Below are positions 55,312-64,000 of a stretch of DNA of 64,000 nt, one piece after another. The notes beneath the pieces are model-generated. The model was not told the DNA's origin. It made no database searches and saw only the letters and a program-made list of their open reading frames with translations. Every line of letters begins with the position of its first letter. Within the stretch, counting starts at the first letter, position 1. The stretch comes from CAIJMU01 sp035530275. GTDB lineage: Bacteria > Spirochaetota > Spirochaetia > Treponematales > Rectinemataceae. A program made the position numbers and the translations under genes. The stretch covers positions 124,001 to 188,000 of the forward strand of contig DATKVC010000008.1 of the NCBI GenBank assembly GCA_035530275.1, read 5' to 3'.

Positions 55312-57255
55312 TCAGGGATTGCGGCCCCGCTCTCCCAGCCAGACGCGCATCTCTCCCGGACCTCGGTTGCCCCAGAGATGGTAGGGGACGAGGATGATTT
55401 CCGCAGGATGGGCGAGGGGGGCATCCGTCGTATAGGCCTCGGCTTTCGGCGCGGAACTCGTCCGGAAGCCCTGGAGGCGCAGCCGCTTCGCCCCGGCACC
55501 CAATCCGGGAGCCGATTCGACGTTGGCGGCCAGGGATGTCGAAATCGCCAGGAGATGGAGATCGGGGCCGTTGTCGACTTCTTCGGCGCACCAGACGAGG
55601 GGCCCTCTCTGTATGGCAAGCTTTCCGAAGCTTTCCCGAATGCGGGGATTGCTCCGAAGTGCCCGCACTTCCATGGGGAAGGAGAATTCGACCATGTCGC
55701 CCGCCTTCCACTGCCGGTGGAGGGCGGCGTAACCCTTTTCCCTCTGATCCGTCGGAAGGGCCTGGCCGTTGACCTTGAGCGACGGCCCGGCACACCAGCC
55801 GGGAATCCGCACAAAAAAGGTCCAAGGCCCGCCTTCGGGGACCGAGGTCAGGGTAATGGAGACGAGCCCGTCCCAGGGGTACTCGCTCTTCTGGTCGATT
55901 CCCAAGGTCGCCCCGCGGAAGGGGATCTCGGCATGGCCTTCGGCGAACTGATGCAACCAGAGGCCGGCATCGGATGACGAGTACTGGTATTGGGCGAAGG
56001 AGGCGATGGTCCGCGCGATGTTCGGCGGGCAACAGGCGCAGCCGAACCATTCCACCCTGCCCGTCTTCACATGCTCATGGTCATGGCGAGCCTTGGCCAC
56101 CGCGGGGACGACCTCGAGGGGGTTCACGTAGAAGTACCTCGTGCCGTCGAGGGAGATGCCGCTCAGCGAGCCATTGTAAACGGCTCGCTCGAGGACATCG
56201 GCGTAGCGGCTGTCAGGGTCCGACAGGGTCATGCGCCAGGCCCAGAGAAGGAGACCTATCGAGGCGCAGGTTTCCGCATAGGCCGTATCCGGCGGCAAGT
56301 CGTCATCAACCGTGAAGCGTTCGCCCGAAGCCTGGGAGCCTAAGCCTCCCGTGACGTACATCTGCGAATCGACGACATCCTTCCAAAGGGCCTCGAGGGC
56401 GGGGACGAGGCTGGAATCCTCGTCACGGCGTGCCTGGTCCGCCATCGCCGTGTAGAGATACATCGCGCGGACGGAATGTCCGACCGCCTTCCGCTGCTCG
56501 CGGACGGGGAGGTGGTCGAGGAAGTAGTCGGGACCATTCCACAGGGTCGGTTCCCAGGTCCAGGCGATTGCCTTCTTCAGGTCGAGGACTCCCGGATGCT
56601 TGCCCCTCTCGTCGACGAAGAAGCGGGCCAGGTCGCGATACTTCTCCTCGCCGGTGACGCCGTAGAGTCGGTGGAGGGCCAATTCTATTTCGGGATGGCC
56701 ATCGTAGGCGACGAGCTGACCCGGCCCCCTGCCGAAGGTGGCGACGAGGTGGTCGGCATAGCGGGTCATCACGTCGAGGAAGGCCCGCTTGCCCGTAGCC
56801 TGATAGTAGGCGACGGCCCCCTCCATCAGGTGCCCGCCGCAATACATTTCGTGCCCGAGGGTGAAGTCGGTCCAGCGTCGATCGGGAGCCTTCACGGAAA
56901 AATAGGTCTGGAGGTAGCCGTCGGGTTCCTGGGCCTTGGCGATGAGGTCCACCGCCTCGTCGATCTTGGCTTCGAGGCTCGGGTCGGGCCGGGTCATCAG
57001 GGTGTAGGCGGCGGCTTCGATCCACTTGCCGATGTCGCTGTCCTGGAAGATCATGCCGTGGAATTCGCCCTTCTTTTGGCCTGCTGCGATGCGGAAATTC
57101 TCGATCGAGTGGCTGGGCTCGGCCCCGGGAATCTCGTCGTTGAGCGCCTTCCACTGGTAGGGGATGACGCGGTCCGCGACGAGATCCTGTTTGGCCTTCC
57201 AGAAGCCTCCGGTGATGCGAATCGCCTTGGGGGAAACGGGATTGGTCTGGTTCAT
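55312..57255 (-). CDS. Beta-L-arabinofuranosidase, GH127
   Basis: 647 residues. GH127 enzymes release L-arabinose from beta-linked arabino-oligosaccharides. The zinc/nucleophile site matches HypBA1: E328-x-C330 (YAETCASIG) and the pair C408-C409 (FGCACCPPN). Other hallmarks are RITGGFWKAKQDL, EPDGYLQTYF and HEMYCGGHLMEGAVAYYQATG. No signal peptide, so it acts in the cytoplasm. The ATG at 57255 has GAGGAGG upstream. It diverges from an AraC regulator that probably controls it and the ABC importer. Confidence 0.93.
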   Translation of the reverse strand: MNQTNPVSPKAIRITGGFWKAKQDLVADRVIPYQWKALNDEIPGAEPSHSIENFRIAAGQKKGEFHGMIFQDSDIGKWIEAAAYTLMTRPDPSLEAKIDEAVDLIAKAQEPDGYLQTYFSVKAPDRRWTDFTLGHEMYCGGHLMEGAVAYYQATGKRAFLDVMTRYADHLVATFGRGPGQLVAYDGHPEIELALHRLYGVTGEEKYRDLARFFVDERGKHPGVLDLKKAIAWTWEPTLWNGPDYFLDHLPVREQRKAVGHSVRAMYLYTAMADQARRDEDSSLVPALEALWKDVVDSQMYVTGGLGSQASGERFTVDDDLPPDTAYAETCASIGLLLWAWRMTLSDPDSRYADVLERAVYNGSLSGISLDGTRYFYVNPLEVVPAVAKARHDHEHVKTGRVEWFGCACCPPNIARTIASFAQYQYSSSDAGLWLHQFAEGHAEIPFRGATLGIDQKSEYPWDGLVSITLTSVPEGGPWTFFVRIPGWCAGPSLKVNGQALPTDQREKGYAALHRQWKAGDMVEFSFPMEVRALRSNPRIRESFGKLAIQRGPLVWCAEEVDNGPDLHLLAISTSLAANVESAPGLGAGAKRLRLQGFRTSSAPKAEAYTTDAPLAHPAEIILVPYHLWGNRGPGEMRVWLGERGRNP

Positions 57256-57393
57256 GTGCGTCCTCCTCATACTCGCAGTGTCGTACCCGGTCGTCCCGGC
57301 CGAAAGGAACCAACTTCGGTCATTTCGTGACGGATTCCGACCGGGCCTGGAAATTCGGCGGCGCAGCCATTATCACTACTGAAGGGAGCCGCC

Positions 57394-58284
57394 ATGCGTC
57401 ATTTCCTGATTCCGTCCCTGGCGCAGGTTCACGCCGACAATGGGGGCCAGGCCATCCTGACCGCCGGTTGGCGCCACCCTCGCCGTCTCCTCCCCTCCTC
57501 GGTCGTCATCCTCGGCATCAAGGGCAGGGTCGAAGTCGAGGTCGACGGAGAACAGCTCGAAATCGCCCCGGGAAGATTCGTGGTCCTTCCCGCCGGCCTC
57601 GTTCACCGGGGCAGCTCGCCCATCGCCGAGAAGGCCGCCTACTACTGGCTGCATTTCACCCTGCCCCAAGCCGGGGAGCTCCTCTCCCAGGAAGAAGCCG
57701 ACACCATCCTGAGCAGCGAGGGGGTTACCAGCCACCTCCTCGAAAACGCCGCCTTCCTCCCCCTCCAGGGCGAATTGCCCGAGCCCGGCCCCTACCTCGC
57801 GGCCTTCCACGAAATCCTCAACGAACAGGAAAAACCGACCTACACCGGCTGGAAGTTCCAATTGCTGTTCCAATCCTTTCTGATCCAACTAACCGAGGCA
57901 GTAATCCGCGCCCACAATCCCCCCGTGGAAGTTTCGCCCTCGTCGAGCGTCGTCTACGGCATCCTCGAGGAAATCGCGGGCGGTCTCACGAATCCCGACC
58001 TCTCGATCAAGGGCATCGCGACGAGTCTCAGACTCAATCTCGACTATGCAGGCCGGCGCTTCAGGCAGGTCATGGGCATGTCGGTGGGCGACTACATCCT
58101 CAAGGAGCGGCTCAAGCTCGCGCAGCTGAAACTCCAGGAATCCACCGACACCCTGCCGGTCGTCGCCCAGAATTGCGGCTTCTGCAGCCTCAGACACTTC
58201 CTTCGCCGGTTCAAAGCCCAGATGGGAATGACGCCCGGCGAGTTCCGCATGCACTACCGGATGATGCATATCAATTCTCTCTAG
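57394..58284 (+). CDS. AraC-family transcriptional regulator
   Basis: 296 residues. An N-terminal cupin-type sensor (EVEVDGEQLEIAPGRFVVLPAGLVHRG) is followed, at about 190-290, by the two HTH motifs of AraC proteins (LSIKGIATSLRLNLDYAGRRFRQVMG and LPVVAQNCGFCSLRHFLRRFKAQMGMTPGEFR). It should bind a sugar, probably arabinose or an arabino-oligosaccharide, and regulate the divergent GH127 and the convergent import operon. AGGGAG precedes the ATG. Confidence 0.92.
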   Translation: MRHFLIPSLAQVHADNGGQAILTAGWRHPRRLLPSSVVILGIKGRVEVEVDGEQLEIAPGRFVVLPAGLVHRGSSPIAEKAAYYWLHFTLPQAGELLSQEEADTILSSEGVTSHLLENAAFLPLQGELPEPGPYLAAFHEILNEQEKPTYTGWKFQLLFQSFLIQLTEAVIRAHNPPVEVSPSSSVVYGILEEIAGGLTNPDLSIKGIATSLRLNLDYAGRRFRQVMGMSVGDYILKERLKLAQLKLQESTDTLPVVAQNCGFCSLRHFLRRFKAQMGMTPGEFRMHYRMMHINSL

Positions 58285-58321
58285 ACCCGCCATTGGTCGC
58301 CTTAGCCGCCGCCGGAGGCGA

Positions 58322-59302
58322 TCAGGGCATGGTCGCCCCGCGAGCCGCGGCGAAAAGCGCGTACCAGTCCTCGCGGGAAAGTCCGATCTCGAGCGCCTTG
58401 GCGCAGTCCCTGAGACGGGAGGGCTTGGTCGTCCCCAATACGGGCTGGATTCCGGCCGGATGCCGCAGCAGCCAGGCCAGCTGGACAGCCTCGGCGGTGG
58501 TTCCGTAGCGGGCCGCCATGGTCTTGAGGAGGGCGGCCGTCGCCTTCACGTTGTCCGGTTTGTCGGCGAGGTCGCCGACGAGAATGCCCCGATCGAGGGG
58601 GCTCCAGGCCTGCATCGTCACCTGTCTCATGCGACAATATTCCACCGTCCCCTCCCAGCCGTCGGGGTATTGGGGAACGCGCTGGTTAAAGCTGATGCCC
58701 GCCTCGACGAAGCCGCTGTGAAGGAGGCTCAGCTGGAGCTGGTTCGCCACGAGGGGATCGGGGAGGAAGGACTGGAGGAACTCCATCTGGAAGCGATTCA
58801 TGTTCGAAACGCCGAAATAGCGCACCTTGCCCTGGGCCTTGAGGAGGGCGAAGGCTTCCGCGACCTCGGCGGGCTCCCAGAGCGGGTCGGGCCGATGCAG
58901 AAGCAGTATCTCGAGCCTGTCGGTCCCGAGGCGGCGAAGAATGGCCTCGGTCGCTTCGAGGATGTGCTTCCGGCTGAAGTCGAAGCGGTGGGGCGCGCCC
59001 TTGGGTTCGTCGCCCCAACGGATGCCGACCTTCGATTGGAGTATCAGCCTATCGCGGAGCCCAGGCTGCTCCTTGAGGACACGGCCGAAGACCTCCTCGG
59101 ACCTGCCGCGGCCGTAGATGTTCGCGTGGTCGTAGAAATTGGCCCCGAGCTCGAGGCCGGCCTCGAGGAATTCCCTCGCCTCCCTCTCATGCTCCTTGGT
59201 GAGGAGGGTGGAGGCTTCCCATCCTCCGCCAAGCCCCATGCAGCCGAGGATGAGGCGGGAGCCGTGCAGGGGAGTATGGGGAATTGGTACGGTCTGCAAC
59301 AT
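58322..59302 (-). CDS. Aldo/keto reductase
   Basis: 326 residues. The catalytic tetrad is visible: Asp and Tyr in FYDHANIYGRG, Lys in ILQSKVGIR and His in ILLLHRPDP. The C-terminal PVLGTTKPSRL is the cofactor-binding GxxxxxRL-like loop. It is closest in style to the YdhF/oxidoreductase group that reduces sugars or aldehydes with NADPH. It lies 31 bases after the ABC permease genes, in the same operon, so it may reduce the imported sugar or its product. Confidence 0.9.
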   Translation of the reverse strand: MLQTVPIPHTPLHGSRLILGCMGLGGGWEASTLLTKEHEREAREFLEAGLELGANFYDHANIYGRGRSEEVFGRVLKEQPGLRDRLILQSKVGIRWGDEPKGAPHRFDFSRKHILEATEAILRRLGTDRLEILLLHRPDPLWEPAEVAEAFALLKAQGKVRYFGVSNMNRFQMEFLQSFLPDPLVANQLQLSLLHSGFVEAGISFNQRVPQYPDGWEGTVEYCRMRQVTMQAWSPLDRGILVGDLADKPDNVKATAALLKTMAARYGTTAEAVQLAWLLRHPAGIQPVLGTTKPSRLRDCAKALEIGLSREDWYALFAAARGATMP

Positions 59303-59333
59303 TCGATTCTCCTTGCTTTCGAAGGCGCCGCGG

Positions 59334-60167
59334 CTAGCCCTTGATGCCTGTCAAGGTCACGCCCTCGACGAAGTATTTCTGACCAATTAAGAAGACGACG
59401 ACGGGCGGCAAGACGACCAGGGCCGAGGCGGCCATGAGGGCGTTCCACTGAGTGGCGTAGCTGCCGACGAAGAAGCGAAGGCCTATGGCCAGGGTGTAGG
59501 TTTCTTGTGAACTCAAGTAGATGAGGGGGCCGAAGAAGTCGTTCCACACAAAGAGGAAGGTGAAGAGGCCCACGACGATCAGGGCCGGCTGGATCAGGGG
59601 GACCATGATCTGCCAATAGGTGCGCCAATAGCTCGCCCCATCGATCTGGGCCGCGTCATCGTACTCCCTCGGGATGCTCATGAAGAACTGGCGGAGGAGG
59701 AAGACGTTGAATGCGCCGCCGCCGAACCAGGCCGGGATGATGAGGGGCCAGAAGGTGTCGACGAGACCCAGCTTGCTCCACATGAGAAACTGGGGAATCA
59801 GCACCACGGTCGGAGGGAGGACGATGGCCGCCACGACGAGGCTGAACCAGAAATTGCGCGAGCGGAATTTGAAGCGGGCGAGGCCGTAGGCCGAGAGGCT
59901 CGAGGTGAGGACGGCGCCGACCAGATTGGGAACGAGGACGATCATCGTGTTCGCGAAATAGCGAAGGAAGGGCACCATGCTCATCGCGTCGGCGTAATTC
60001 TGCCAACGGAGCTTCTTGGGCCAAAATATCGGCGGAAACTTGAAGATGTCGCCCAAGGTCATGAGGGAGCTCCGCACCATCCAGAAGACCGGCAGGAACA
60101 TGAAGATCGCAAGACCCACGAGGAGGGCGTAGACCACAATCTTGGAGACTATTCGCCGGGACGTCAT
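59334..60167 (-). CDS. Carbohydrate ABC transporter permease (MalG-type)
   Basis: 277 residues with six membrane helices. The ATPase-contact EAA loop is EYDDAAQIDGASYWRTYWQI, then VPLIQPALIVVG. The N-terminal helix (IVVYALLVGLAIFMFLPVFWM) and FPPIFWPKKLRWQNY are typical of the MalG/CUT1 family. It overlaps the partner permease gene by 4 bases. It imports an oligosaccharide together with the MalF-type permease, binding protein and an ATPase encoded elsewhere. Confidence 0.93.
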   Translation of the reverse strand: MTSRRIVSKIVVYALLVGLAIFMFLPVFWMVRSSLMTLGDIFKFPPIFWPKKLRWQNYADAMSMVPFLRYFANTMIVLVPNLVGAVLTSSLSAYGLARFKFRSRNFWFSLVVAAIVLPPTVVLIPQFLMWSKLGLVDTFWPLIIPAWFGGGAFNVFLLRQFFMSIPREYDDAAQIDGASYWRTYWQIMVPLIQPALIVVGLFTFLFVWNDFFGPLIYLSSQETYTLAIGLRFFVGSYATQWNALMAASALVVLPPVVVFLIGQKYFVEGVTLTGIKG

Positions 60168-61066
60168 TGGTTGCCTCCCTCGTAATAGACCCAGCGGCTC
60201 GAGCTGCGGAAGAGGAGGAGGCCGATCAGGGTCACGAGCACGATGAGGAAGACGGACAGCGCGGCGGCGCCGCCGAAATTGTTGCGTTGGAAGCCCTCGC
60301 GATAGAGGAGGACGACGTAGAAGAGGCTCGCGTTATTCGGTCCTCCCTGGGTCATCACGTAGGACTGGGTGAATATCGAAAAGGAATTGATGACGCCGGT
60401 GACGACGTTGAAAAAGATGACCGGCGAGATCATCGGCACGGTGACGGCCCAGAAACGATGCCACCAATTGCCGCCGTCGATCTCGACCGCCTCGAGTAGC
60501 TGGCGAGGCACGCCCTGGAGGGCGGCGAGGAAGATGATGATGATGTTGCCGGCGCTGCCCCAGACGTTCATTATGACGATGGAGGGGACGACGGTGGCCT
60601 GCGAGGAGAGCCACATCGAGCGCGGGAGCCCGATCCCCTTGAGGAGCATGTTGAAAAGTCCGAAATCGGGGTTGTAGAGCCAGAGCCAGAGGGCGCTCGA
60701 GGCGACTATCGGGACGATGGAGGGCAGATAGAAGATCGTGCGGAAAAAGCCCCTCCCCACGATCTTCTGGTTGAGGAGGACCGCGACGAGGAGAGAATAG
60801 ATGACGGAGAGGACGACGTTGAGGGCGACGAAGTACATCGTCACCCACAGCGTGTTCCAGAAGTAGAGATCCGAGGTGAAAAGTTTGACATAGTTGGAAA
60901 TGCCGACCCACTTCGGGGTCGTGAGGACATTCCAGTCGGTCAGGCTGATCAGAATGACGCCGATCATCGGGGCGATCACCCAGATCAGCAGGCCGAGGAT
61001 CACCGGAGAGGCGAAAAGGAGCCCGGCGCGCGCCTGCGCCCTTTCGCGCGAATAGGTCCGACCCAT
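60164..61066 (-). CDS. Carbohydrate ABC transporter permease (MalF-type)
   Basis: 300 residues, six membrane helices. The EAA loop is LLEAVEIDGGNWWHRFWAV followed by TVPMISPVIFF. The N-terminus AGLLFASPVILGLLIWVIAPMIGVI is typical of UgpA/MalF-like CUT1 permeases. It is 31 bases after the binding-protein gene and overlaps the MalG-type gene, so the three are one transcription unit. Confidence 0.93.
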   Translation of the reverse strand: MGRTYSRERAQARAGLLFASPVILGLLIWVIAPMIGVILISLTDWNVLTTPKWVGISNYVKLFTSDLYFWNTLWVTMYFVALNVVLSVIYSLLVAVLLNQKIVGRGFFRTIFYLPSIVPIVASSALWLWLYNPDFGLFNMLLKGIGLPRSMWLSSQATVVPSIVIMNVWGSAGNIIIIFLAALQGVPRQLLEAVEIDGGNWWHRFWAVTVPMISPVIFFNVVTGVINSFSIFTQSYVMTQGGPNNASLFYVVLLYREGFQRNNFGGAAALSVFLIVLVTLIGLLLFRSSSRWVYYEGGNQ

Positions 61067-61097
61067 GGTTTCCTTCGCCTCCCCGGCTTCCGCCGTC

Positions 61098-62417
61098 CTA
61101 TTTGCCCTGGAAGATCGGCGTGATCTTCGGCATTATCTCCTTCTTGATTACGTCCGAGGCGCTCTTCTGCCCGAGCCAGACCTGTCCGAAGGCCGCCTCG
61201 ATGACGTCATCCATCTTCGCGAAGGTCGGCACCGTGTAAAGCGGCAGGGCCTTCGCGTAGTTGAGGGCGAAGTCGACCACGGCCTGCTTGTATTCGGGGG
61301 GATGGCGGGGATTGCCGATCCACTGGTCGAGGAGCTTGGCATCCGTGTACCAGCGCTTTTCGTTGGGCAGCCAGAGACCGCTCTGCAACAGGGGCAGGGA
61401 CTGTGCGGGGTCCATCAGGAACTCGAGAAGCTTGAGGGACTCGCTGAGGTGCTTCGTCTTCTTGTAGACGACGATGGGAGTGCCGACCGAGGTCGTCACG
61501 AGGTTCTTCATCTTGGGCAGGACGCCGACGCCGAAGTCGAGGCCCTGCTCCTCCTTGGTGATGCCGAGGCTGAGGAGGTCCCAGGTCCCGTCCATCGCCA
61601 TCGCCACCTGTCCGCTCAGGAGGGCCGTGGCCGCCGCGGTCGGCGTCGACTGCGAGCCGGGCACGGGGCTCACGTGATGCACGTTGATGAGGTCGGCCAT
61701 CTTCTGGATCGCGTCGATGGACTCCGGCGAATCGAGGATGAGCCTCTTGCCGTCGGGGCTCACGAGGCCGCCGCCGTTGCTCATCGTCATCGTCAGCCAG
61801 GGCATCCACCATTGCTGGACCCAGGCGCCGAAGGTCCTGATGTCCTTGGCATCGAAGCCGGGATCGTCGGGCGTCTTGCCGTTGGCGTCCTTGGTGAGTT
61901 TCTTCGCGATCGTCACGAACTGGTCCCAGGTCCAGGCCTTGGCGGGATCGGCCGGCGGATAGGCGATGCCCGCCTGGTCGAAGAGCTTCTTGCTGTACCA
62001 GATGACCTGGATCTCGTTGGCGACGCTGACTCCGACTATCTTGCCGTCGGGCGTCACGAACTTGATCGCGTCGAGCTTCGGCTGGCTGGTCTTGTAGAAA
62101 TTGGTGAGATCGACGAACTGGCCGTTCATGGCCCAGGTCAGCACGTTGGGCTCGTAGAAGGTGCTCACGTCGGGCAGCTTGTTGGCCGCGGCCAGCGTGG
62201 TGATCTTGTCGTTGAACTCGGTGTTGGAGCCGAAGTGCAGGAGCTCGACCTTGATGTTGGGATTCTTCGCCATGAAGCCGTTGATCAGGTTGGTGGTGGT
62301 CGTCACCTCGTTCTGATCGCCCCAATAGGCGTACTGGATGGTCACCGGCGCGGCGAAAACGGCGGCCGTCGCCACGCACAATAGAAGAACGAGAATCGTC
62401 AGGAAACGCTTGGACAT
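61098..62417 (-). CDS. Sugar-binding protein of ABC importer
   Basis: 439 residues. A signal peptide (FLTILVLLLCVATAAVFAAP) with no lipobox cysteine in the expected place, then the CUT1 binding-protein fold: TIQYAYWGDQNEVTTTTNLINGFMAKNPNIKV, WYSKKLFDQAGIAYPPADP, and VAMAMDGTWDLLSLG. Without a lipid anchor it should be free in the periplasm, as expected for a two-membrane organism. AAGGAGGG lies 5 bases before the ATG. No ATPase gene is nearby, so a shared MsmK/UgpC-type ATPase is expected. Confidence 0.93.
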   Translation of the reverse strand: MSKRFLTILVLLLCVATAAVFAAPVTIQYAYWGDQNEVTTTTNLINGFMAKNPNIKVELLHFGSNTEFNDKITTLAAANKLPDVSTFYEPNVLTWAMNGQFVDLTNFYKTSQPKLDAIKFVTPDGKIVGVSVANEIQVIWYSKKLFDQAGIAYPPADPAKAWTWDQFVTIAKKLTKDANGKTPDDPGFDAKDIRTFGAWVQQWWMPWLTMTMSNGGGLVSPDGKRLILDSPESIDAIQKMADLINVHHVSPVPGSQSTPTAAATALLSGQVAMAMDGTWDLLSLGITKEEQGLDFGVGVLPKMKNLVTTSVGTPIVVYKKTKHLSESLKLLEFLMDPAQSLPLLQSGLWLPNEKRWYTDAKLLDQWIGNPRHPPEYKQAVVDFALNYAKALPLYTVPTFAKMDDVIEAAFGQVWLGQKSASDVIKKEIMPKITPIFQGK

Positions 62418-62635
62418 TTCATCCCTCCTTGTAGTCGTTTGAGGCTGGAATTTCGCCTTCCCACTTTCTTTCGTATAAGTCTAGAAGGCTTCCCCGAGGC
62501 GACAAGACGTCGATTCCGTAGAAAAGGTGTACGAAACCGACCAGGTGGAAATCGAACTGGCTTCTCCCTCCGGACTGCATTACAACGAAGGTGGACGAAG
62601 GATCGGGACTCGAAACCGAATCGAGGAGGATCGCC

Positions 62636-63475
62636 ATGATCAGAGGCCTGACCCGCACGGGCGTCGGCGAAGTCGGCAACGACGAGAATTTCATCGCCCT
62701 CGCGGCACGCTATGGATTCAGTTCCGTGGATCTCGACCCCTCCGGCCTGATCCAAGAACAGGGCATCGAAGGGGCCAGGCGCATCCTTTCCGGCAACGGC
62801 ATCCGTCTCGGTTCCATCCTCCTTCCGGTAGAGTGGCGATTCGACGAAGAGCGATTCAGGCAGGATCTCGTGCCCCTCGCGGGCCGGCTCGATGCCGCGG
62901 CGAAACTCGGGGCGGCGAGCTTCTGGACCTATCTCCTTCCCTCCGTCGACGAGGACCCAGTCACCTTTCTGGGAACGGCCACGCGCAGGCTCAGGCTCTG
63001 CGCCGAGCTCCTCGAAGCCTTCGGTTTCCGACTCGCCCTCGAGTTCCTGGGGCCGCGAGATTTGCGCGGACGCTGGAAACATCCCCTCATGTGGAACATG
63101 GGACAGACCCTTGCCTGGATCGGGGCCATCGATCGCCCCAACGTCGGCCTCCTCCTCGATTCCTTCCATTGGCATACGGCAGGCCATAATCTCGACGACC
63201 TCCTCCGTCTCCGCGCTTCCGACCTGGTCCACGTCCACCTGGGCGACGCCCCCGATACGGCCCGCGAGCTCCTTCCCGACGACGATCGCCTCTATCCCGG
63301 AGAGGGAGCCATCGACCTCCGCTCCTTCCTCTCCGGCCTCAAATCTATCGGCTACCAGGGCATCGTCGCCCAGGAAGTCCTCTCGCCGCGTCCTCCGACC
63401 TTACCCGCCGAAGAACTCCTCGAACGATCGAAGAAGGGCTTCGACAAGCTCTTCGCCGCCCTCGAGCTGGACTGA
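62636..63475 (+). CDS. Sugar phosphate isomerase/epimerase (xylose isomerase-like TIM barrel)
   Basis: 279 residues. The AP-endonuclease 2/IolE-type TIM barrel is recognisable from GFSSVDLDPSGLIQEQG, FRLALEFLGPRDLRG, VGLLLDSFHWHTAG (metal-binding Asp/His), LVHVHLGDAPDT and GIVAQEVLSP. It probably isomerises or epimerises a sugar or sugar acid. The start at 62636 has GAGGAGG upstream; 15 more codons are open. It is divergent from the binding-protein gene, within the arabinose locus, so a role in the same pathway is likely. Confidence 0.85.
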   Translation: MIRGLTRTGVGEVGNDENFIALAARYGFSSVDLDPSGLIQEQGIEGARRILSGNGIRLGSILLPVEWRFDEERFRQDLVPLAGRLDAAAKLGAASFWTYLLPSVDEDPVTFLGTATRRLRLCAELLEAFGFRLALEFLGPRDLRGRWKHPLMWNMGQTLAWIGAIDRPNVGLLLDSFHWHTAGHNLDDLLRLRASDLVHVHLGDAPDTARELLPDDDRLYPGEGAIDLRSFLSGLKSIGYQGIVAQEVLSPRPPTLPAEELLERSKKGFDKLFAALELD

Positions 63476-63539
63476 TCAGGCTCCCAGCCGCTCCATATCT
63501 TCCCGGCTCATTTCGAGCCGTCGCCGAGGGGGATGGTCT

Positions 63540-64000
63540 TTATACTTCGAACCTCAGCACGTTCCACGAAAGCGGGGGCAGGACGATATCGAGCGCTGCC
63601 GCCGACCCCGGCTTGACCTCTCGCTCCGACGGGACAACCCGTTTCGGATGGGCCTCGTCGTTGACGGCCTTGATGTCCTCGTGATGGAGAATCGTGTGGC
63701 CCACGAGCTTCAGGCCATCCCAGCCTGCAAGGGCGCCTTCAACCTGCAGGGGCTCGTCGGGGCTCCTGTTGACCGCGAAGAGGGTGAGGCCGCTCCCGTC
63801 CTCCGCGCCGACGGCCGCCACGTCCAGCCAGGGCACTTCGCCGTAGGTCGCGTTTTCATAGCAGGGGACCCTCAACTTGACCTCGAGGGAAATTCCCCTA
63901 CCGTATTTCGAAGCGTGATAGAGAGGATAGAAGATCGTCTGCCTCCAGGATGGGCCGCCGTTGCGGGTCATGATGGGTGCGATGACATTTACCAATTGGG
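63540..64000 (-). CDS. Alpha-L-arabinofuranosidase, GH51, C-terminal part only
   Basis: About 153 codons are in the window; the frame stays open at the right edge, so the gene continues beyond it. QLVNVIAPIMTRNGGPSWRQ and the C-terminal beta-sandwich (LTLFAVNRSPDEPLQVEG, PPLSWNVLRFEV) are typical of GH51 ends. The catalytic TIM barrel is outside. It removes alpha-linked arabinose side chains, which together with GH127 and the importer supports arabinan or arabinoxylan use. Confidence 0.9.
   Translation of the reverse strand, partial: QLVNVIAPIMTRNGGPSWRQTIFYPLYHASKYGRGISLEVKLRVPCYENATYGEVPWLDVAAVGAEDGSGLTLFAVNRSPDEPLQVEGALAGWDGLKLVGHTILHHEDIKAVNDEAHPKRVVPSEREVKPGSAAALDIVLPPLSWNVLRFEV

Overview
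The window is one continuous piece of a high-GC bacterial chromosome, densely packed, with many ATGA or TTGA stop/start overlaps and strong Shine-Dalgarno (SD) sites. No rRNA, CRISPR array, prophage or intact insertion sequence was seen. The best guess for the host is a free-living, fermentative spirochaete. This rests on the degenerate YmdB-type protein, the long SecF, the fermentation genes and gene style; no single marker settles it, so treat it as moderate confidence.

Layout. 1-2.3 kb: a lower-GC helicase gene cut by the left edge, then a tRNA-Leu flanked by extra copies of its own 3' end, which looks like the edge of an integrated island. 2.4-5.8 kb: a secreted protein and a large cyclase/ATPase/TPR regulator. 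5.9-14.1 kb: a tightly overlapping run of glutamine synthetase, IorA, IorB and an ADP-forming acyl-CoA synthetase, followed by two adjacent cNMP-binding/GGDEF proteins. The middle genes fit energy-yielding fermentation of aromatic amino acids by way of aryl-pyruvates and aryl-CoAs. 14.1-20.7 kb: an E3-ligase-like GIDE protein, polyphosphate kinase, DJ-1 protein, an outer-membrane-like protein, a YmdB-like protein with an altered metal site, and a MocR regulator. 20.7-22.4 kb: pdxS and pdxT, with a clear operator between pdxS and the MocR gene. 22.5-31 kb: ArsR/AHSA1 pair, a Rieske oxygenase, a His-rich MarR/MFS pair, an HD-like hydrolase and HrpB helicase. 30-42 kb: housekeeping and lipid genes (M20 amidohydrolase, two acyltransferases, pgl-zwf, RlmL-like methylase, GDPD-like protein, thioesterase), tRNA-Ala and a large protein of unknown function. 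42-47 kb: rhomboid protease, membrane proteins and an AMP-ligase paired with an E2-like acyltransferase that lacks its catalytic His. 47-64 kb: GH36 galactosidase, tRNA-Cys, yajC-secD-secF, carbamate kinase, and an arabinose-oligosaccharide locus (GH127, AraC regulator, aldo/keto reductase, ABC importer, sugar isomerase, GH51 cut by the right edge).

The genes describe an organism that ferments sugars from plant polymers and amino acids, uses zwf/pgl for NADPH, makes PLP de novo, and stores polyphosphate. The most unusual points are the IorA without iron-sulfur domains inside a glnA-ior-acd operon, several conserved-looking enzymes with lost catalytic residues (YmdB-like, E2-like, degenerate GGDEF), and several promoters placed so close to start codons that leaderless mRNAs are likely.
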